Source: Varroa destructor (Eukaryota; Arthropoda; Arachnida; Mesostigmata; Varroidae). From it: 64,000 nucleotides of DNA. Numbering within the stretch: the stretch's first letter is position 1; each line of letters begins with the position of its first letter. A program made the translations under genes and the position numbers. The notes under the pieces were generated by a model. The model was not told the DNA's origin, did no database searches, and saw nothing but the letters and a program-made list of their open reading frames with translations. Below are positions 59,006-64,000 of this stretch, piece after piece. The stretch is from positions 24,436,757 through 24,500,756 of the forward strand of contig NW_019211458.1 in the NCBI RefSeq assembly GCF_002443255.2, in the 5' to 3' direction.

Positions 59006-59888
59006 ATGATCAAGAGAGTAGTCAAAACCCTTAAGGGTGAAAAAGGACAAACAACACCAATAATAAAGATAGATAACAAGAGGAAGACGCAACGAAGAGA
59101 TCACAACAATAAGGATAAAAACAGGAGAAAACAGATCCTACAGCGAGGTGCTGACGGGAGTCCGCACGAAATTAGGACCCACAAAAATAGATGGTAAAAT
59201 AGGAGTCTCCCAAGGGGCAGGAGGAGACGTTGTCCTCAGGGTACAGGGAAATATAAAAGACGAAGCCACAAAAATCGCCAGCATCCTTAAAAATGAGGAG
59301 GGCATGAAACTAGATGTAAGCATGAAGACAAATCAACACACGTTGGCCATATGGGATGTAGATCCCTTGGTTACGGGTAGAAAGATAGCGAACGACATCA
59401 AAATAGCGCTGGGATTACCAGCAAGCACGGAAATAACAGCCGGAAACCCTCGTCAGTCTAGGAGCAGTTGGTATTCACTGATACAAATACCAACAGCTCT
59501 GGTAAAAAGTATAAAAGAAAGAAGAGTAATACAGATGGGGCCCTACAGATGCAAGATAAGGGAATGGGTCAAATTACAAAACTGTTTCAGATGCCAGAAA
59601 GTAGGGCATAGAGCCCACGAATGTACCGAAAAAGCCAAAGTGGAAGGAAAAAGATGCTACCGCTGTGGGATCACGGGACATACGGCAAATAAGTGCGAAA
59701 GAGTGATTCCCTTTTGCTACGAATGCGATATGGAGGGCCACAGAGCTACATCAATGTTGTGCCCTAGGTATCGAACTCTAGTGGACCAGGTCAAACGAAA
59801 GCTCAACATTAAGATAGCAACAAAACCCTGTCCCCCTTTCTCCACAGGAGAAGAAGAGATAAAGACAAGAGAGAACAATAAAATGTAG
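59006..59888 (+). pseudogene. Copy B ORF1 C-terminal part (inverted block), three CCHC knuckles
   Basis: The inverted block carries ORF1 on the plus strand. After a short frame at 59006-59197, the ORF from 59148 is open for 246 codons and reads through VLTGVRTKLGPTKIDGKIG, the folded central region and the three knuckles CFRCQKVGHRAHEC, CYRCGITGHTANKC and CYECDMEGHRATSMLC, ending TRENNKM at TAG 59888. It is close to identical to copy A over 55742-55185 but is not frameshifted upstream of that, so it shows how copy A once read. It lacks the ORF1 N-terminus. Confidence 0.75.
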
Positions 59889-60054
59889 CGAAAGAAAGAG
59901 AAGAAGGAACAAAAAAGAGGGAAAAGAGGACAAAAAGACCAACGACAGACGAGGAAAATTTTATAACACCATCAGCAAAGAAGACTGCTAAACGGCCCAC
60001 TGAAGAACTAAGGGTACAAAAGCAAACAGCAAAGAGAGGAATAGAAGAATATTA

Positions 60055-60699
60055 GCAAAATAGAGTTCAGACTAATACAGATCAACCTCAATCGCTCGTC
60101 TGCTGCCCATGACTTACTGGAAATCACAATCCAGAAATACGGCATACACCTTTGTCTATTATCAGAACTGAACTACAAAAGAATAGCCAGTGCTAAAGAA
60201 ATTGGAGTGACGGACGATAAAAAGGATACTGCTATATACTGGAACCGCGTGAGGAACGTAGTAATACGAAGAAAAGGAACAGGAAATGGTTTCATATGGG
60301 CGGAGATCGAAAACGTAGCAGTATTCTGCACATGTTACTTTTCGCCCAATAGATCAATAGAAGAATTTAAAAAATTCCTTGGAGAACTAGGACAAAGTGT
60401 AAAACGACATGATAATAGGAAAAAGATTATTGTCACAGGATATTTTAACTCAAAGAATGTAATATGGGGCAGCAGAAGTAACGACAGAAGAGGACTAACG
60501 ACCCTAGAGCGGTTGGCAGCAGAGGGACTGGCGGTGCTTAATGATGGAGAGGCTCCTACTTGTGAACACAGTGGTTACCCATCATACATAGACATCACAT
60601 TAGTAAACAACGAAGCAGCAGCCTTTACAGCAGGATGGAGAATCTTGAACGAAGAAGAAAATGGTAGTGACCACCACTACATATTCTTCCAAGTCGATA
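60055..60699 (+). pseudogene. Copy B ORF2 endonuclease N-terminal half (inverted block), truncated
   Basis: In plus orientation the APE-type endonuclease reads KIEFRLIQINLNRSS, then LCLLSELNYKRIASAKEIGV (the Glu of SEL is the likely catalytic Glu), CTCYFSPNRSIEEF, VTGYFNSKNVIWGSRSN and GSDHHYIFFQV, then stops matching at about 60696. The Tyr in GYFN stands where R1-type enzymes have the catalytic Asp; copy A has the same change. No RT follows: the inversion joint and the ORF1 scrap of block 3 come next. Confidence 0.75.
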
Positions 60700-60812
60700 A
60701 TATGAATACATATTATTCCAAGCCTTTATTCCTCTTTATTTATTACTCCTATTATTACATTTGTTTTTGCGTTTTCTGGTATTCCCTCCCCTTCCGCGTG
60801 CCCTGTCATAAG

Positions 60813-61677
60813 GTTTACCTAGCAAAATTGAACCTCACCAAAGATAGCGTTGACTTTGTTTACCTACCTATTCAACGTGAAGTTTCAGCTTCGATAGTAA
60901 TATAATGAAAACTATACAGCTGTACACTATGTTGATCTAAATAATGGAATATGCGTTGAAATAATTTCTAACCGTGGGCAAATATCTATGGCACAAATTG
61001 ACCGGCTTTACGAAATGATTTACTGGACGGATACAGCTGGTGTAATGGTATCAAAGCTAAATGACAAACACGTTCAGATGCTTCTCTCTTTCAACGACAC
61101 CATAAGCAACTTAAATGGATGGATGCTGTTCATGCACAAGCAGCAAGTCTAGAGGGCTGGACTCGATGGAAATCATTTGCGTCGAGTCTTCGTGGATGTC
61201 GCTTGCGTTCGACGTTAAGGACAATAGCATTATCATTCGGAAGATACAACAAATACCAATTAGAAATCGCTTTCTCTCGCAGATATGTTCATCGACTTCG
61301 CAGTGCTTGGAGATCAAGCCGGTACTCTATTTGCCATAAGCCGCAATGGCAAACACTCACTTCCACTCGAAGGTACAAATTCAATGCTCTATGCCTCAAA
61401 ACAACCTCGTGGTCGACCGTGTCCGCACCTGTGCGTCAGTTCGCCTCCAATCATACGTTGTTCCTGCTTCTGTCCCAATGAACTGGGAGATGACTGTTAC
61501 CAGCATGTAGGCTGCGATTTTCCGGCAGATCCGGTTTCGGTACCGATGTTTACGACAGGCACAACTCTATACCCTACTCACGCAATGGCAATATCGAAAA
61601 TGGATGCCTCATCGGTTAAGCGATCCCGGCGGAACCATGGGGGCCAACATCTCACAGCTGGTCCTTATTTCGGATAG
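60813..61677 (+). pseudogene. 3' part of LDL-receptor-like pseudogene (propeller to C-terminal EGF)
   Basis: Homology to the intact receptor resumes exactly after the retrotransposon block. VYLAKLNLTKDSVDF matches intact [15 protein letters not shown], and about 25 bp of exon are missing across the insertion. Then come MIYWTDTAGVMVSKLN (a canonical YWTD) and SFNDTISNLNGWMLF. An in-frame stop follows, then GLDGNH, a frameshift, LADMFIDFAVLGDQAGTLFA with ISRNGKH, and a C-terminal Cys-rich module CPHLCVSSPPIIRCSCFCP. The TM region is not recognisable: after GCDFPADP the frame runs to a stop at 61677. Several stops and shifts show it is not functional. AATAAA follows at 61712-61717. Confidence 0.85.
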
Positions 61678-61689
61678 CCAAGATGACGG

Positions 61690-64000
61690 AATGGAAGAAC
61701 ATGCCATTCGAAATAAATGACCCATAGTCTTCGGATATGGTCACTCACGCAGGCAACTTTCCAATACATCTCCGAAGAACACATGAAAAAAGGGCTTGAA
61801 ATAGAATGAACAGTAAACGTAATGGAATCAGAAGTAGGAACAAAATGATTCAGTTGAAGTGAGTTTATTTATCTGAAAGGGTAACAGTACCACGCATTAA
61901 ACATGGATTCGAAGGGGCTCTCAAGTGTTACCGATAGAAACGTCCTAAGGGCCCTTTGAAATAAAGTCATATTCATGCATTCCGTTAATCACCAAGGCTT
62001 TGTTTAAAGACGCCAAAGTACAAAATTTCATTTAATAGTTCCATATTTCAACGGCTGTTATCTTTCCGAATTGAAGTAGTTGATTGATTACCCACCGTAT
62101 TCATCAGATGCGGCTTCCAGGGACTCCTTTCCTTTCCTAAGGTCATGGTTTTATTTGGAGGACAGAGATTTTCATCAAGTGAGGAAGTCACTACATTCGT
62201 AAACGTATGATGCCAACCGTTACCTGGACCAATTAACGAGATGAAAGTAGAAAGTAGGTGTATAAATTTATAAGGGAACCATATTGATAAGCAGAACGGC
62301 TTCGACAAAAAAATGATTCATTTTTGTATTATACCGGGAGTTTTTCCTATTGTCTACGCATAAGAAGTCTCTAACGTTAGTTTCAACCGACTCTAACTTT
62401 GATTGATATTTACCACTTAAATGAGCAGTGCGATCTTTAGATTCAGTAAGTGCTTCGGCCGTAAAATACCCAAAATAAATACAAAAATACTATGGCATAC
62501 TTTGGCTGTTGTACCATAGTTGTTAAACGAGTGTTTAGAAGACAGTAATGAAGTTGGTTAATATTTTTATAGAATATTTCATAAAAATAATTTCATGAAA
62601 AGAAGCTTTGATAAAGGAGCACTTGTTGTTCCCCTAGCGTAACGTGTATGTATGTATGTACATACATAATGATACACACTGCACCACAATCTATGTGTAT
62701 ACATGAGAATTTAATAATAGCCATTGCTATCGAGTATAGACTTTTTTTTTTATCTGCTAGTACAAATAATAACAAATAACACAAACGTTCTATTCGAGTA
62801 ACATTAGCAAACCACAAGACGACAGTCAATAAAAAACGATTTAAAATACTAACCAATAGGACATTAACGCAATGATCCAATTGTACTTATCGTATTAATA
62901 GTAATTGTAACAGCCATAGCTGTGGCAACCGTACTCACACAAAATCGATATAATCCCATTCAGTGCACACTATTCTAAGATTCGATTATAGGCAACTTAT
63001 AGAACAATAAGTTCCATTTTAATCAATTGAACTCAAAAACAATCCAGTGCTCGAAATTCGCTACTGCCGGTCACCAGTTGACGCGCCAAAATTGAAAAAA
63101 TCAGTTGAGAGCCAGCTGAAGTCAGATGCAGCTATTCATCGTATCTTGACCATTTTTGGCAGTATGTATATTATTTTTTTTGAAAAATGCTCATGCTTGA
63201 AATAATACCAAACATGGGAGACTTATCGAAAACACTTTTCAACTGTTCAAACGGTGAAGGCTATTCCCTCAAATCATCTTAAGACGCCTGATAAAGCCGT
63301 TCTTTTTTATTAGGAATAGCACATGCTTTGAAATTTTCTCATAGAATTATAAGGGGGAGAAATATTAGTTTCTTTTTTTCTCTTCTCGAAAGAAAAAACT
63401 TCTCGGTATCTAGCCAATAGCTGATAGAGCGTGGGCAGGTGTTCCCTCTGTATGAACTATCGACTCCATTTAATACCAACCTAGTCAGTCATAGCTTATC
63501 ACTATTATACGCTCTTACTCTTCTAAACTGATTGACAGTAGCCTCACACCAGGCTGTTTTACGGAGCAATTTTCACAGTGAATGGACAGTATACGAATTC
63601 AGCATAGAAATCAACAAAACATGCACAAGAGTCTAGCGTTAAGTCATGATCAGCGTCCGCACTTCTCGTAGTTCCCCCAAATTGAAGGTGACTGCTGCTT
63701 TTCGAATATATGGCAATGAATGTCAGTTTTTGGAGGGGCTTCGATTGAACAGTTTCTACATGGAGCTTCGTTACTCGTTTGTCATTTAATTTTAGTTCTA
63801 AATGCATTTTATTAATAAGTTAATTAACACTTTGCCTTGTAGTGCAGTAATAATTTTATTGCAATATTGTTGGTGCAAAAACCGCAACCCGTTATAAAGG
63901 CTGTTATCATCTAGATATTAAAAAAGTGTGTTGGTGTAACAGACGAGCTATGCCCATGACTAATTATACAGATATTTTGGGCTATCAGATACAAATGAGA
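61690..64000. other. Right flank, no firm gene; two candidate minus-strand exons
   Basis: Candidate exon 62223-62096 (minus) lies between acceptor ttggtccag and donor ATACG|gtgggt, phase 1 in and 0 out, and reads GWHHTFTNVVTSSLDENLCP. Upstream, an 82-codon ORF starts at ATG 63807 (MHLELKLNDKRVTKLHVETV). A possible donor in it (ACGAGAA|gtgcgg) leaves in phase 1, so the two could join. No family is recognised. A near-palindromic TATGTATGTACATACATA run lies near 62650-62667. The rest shows nothing I can name. Confidence 0.3.

Larger units (their letters stand above)
57968..60812. mobile_element. R1-like retrotransposon copy B: 5' truncated, internally inverted and deleted
   Basis: Three blocks match copy A. 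Block 1, 57968 to about 58960, is in minus orientation: 3' tail and ORF2 C-terminus, matching copy A 51638 to about 52820, with an internal deletion of about 205 bp relative to A near 58287. Block 2, about 58985-60696, is in plus orientation: ORF1 second half through mid endonuclease, matching copy A from about 56200 back to about 54345. Block 3, about 60733-60812, is in minus orientation again: an ORF1 piece matching copy A from about 56208 to 56290. The outer blocks share one orientation and abut the inverted block within about 7 bases in copy A coordinates. The element was therefore 5' truncated near A position 56290, then the middle was inverted with loss of about 1.5 kb of RT. Short AT-rich filler with a shared GGAATAATATG inverted repeat marks both inversion joints. 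Confidence 0.8.

Noticed and set aside
57968..60812. Copy B read as a twin-priming product
   Set aside because: The third block in original orientation at 60733-60812, continuing next to the inversion breakpoint, is not expected from twin priming.
1..64000. CRISPR array, operons, rRNA genes or a bacterial-type system
   Set aside because: No regularly spaced direct repeats, no clustered long ORFs and no rRNA-like conserved tracts; gene structure is eukaryotic with spliceosomal introns.

Overview
The window looks like a piece of an AT-rich invertebrate nuclear genome, most likely an arthropod. It has GT-AG introns of tens of bases to several kilobases, small dispersed exons, many AT microsatellites, an R1-clade type non-LTR retrotransposon and animal housekeeping genes (TOMM7, VPS36). 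A mite or other chelicerate is my best guess, but nothing in the sequence settles it.

Layout. (1) 1-17.4 kb, minus strand: a multi-exon gene whose first recognised coding exons build one titin/twitchin-type I-set immunoglobulin domain, followed by acidic, Ser-rich low-complexity exons. Eight exons chain in frame (15294 down to 6808). Further exons are possible on both sides. (2) 17.4-24.5 kb: no gene recognised; a GC-richer patch at about 19.2-21.1 kb. (3) 24.5-26.5 kb, minus strand: the two-exon gene for mitochondrial import subunit Tom7. Its single intron contains a complete, intronless, same-strand VPS36 (ESCRT-II) gene. (4) 26.5-34 kb: mostly non-coding, with a small Gly/Leu-rich ORF, a possible three-exon plus-strand gene and a perfect 54-bp palindrome. 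(5) 34.4-46.8 kb, plus strand: a five-exon gene for an 835-residue LDL-receptor-like type I membrane protein (signal peptide, one LDLa, several EGF modules, one YWTD-type propeller, TM, short tail). Its third intron carries a decayed reverse-transcriptase gene in antisense. (6) 48.2-61.7 kb, plus strand: a tandem paralogue of that receptor gene with the same exon order, now a pseudogene with stops, frameshifts and lost cysteines. (7) 51.6-60.8 kb: about 9.2 kb of retrotransposon inserted in the large last exon of the pseudogene. Copy A is nearly full length (minus). Copy B lies head-to-tail behind it, is 5' truncated and carries an internal inversion plus deletion. (8) 61.7-64 kb: no firm gene.

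How the parts relate. A DNA-level tandem duplication made two receptor-like genes. One stayed open; the other decayed and took up nested retrotransposon copies. Independently, TOMM7 and VPS36 form a gene-in-intron pair. I found no operon-like or defence-type system, CRISPR array, rRNA or convincing tRNA.
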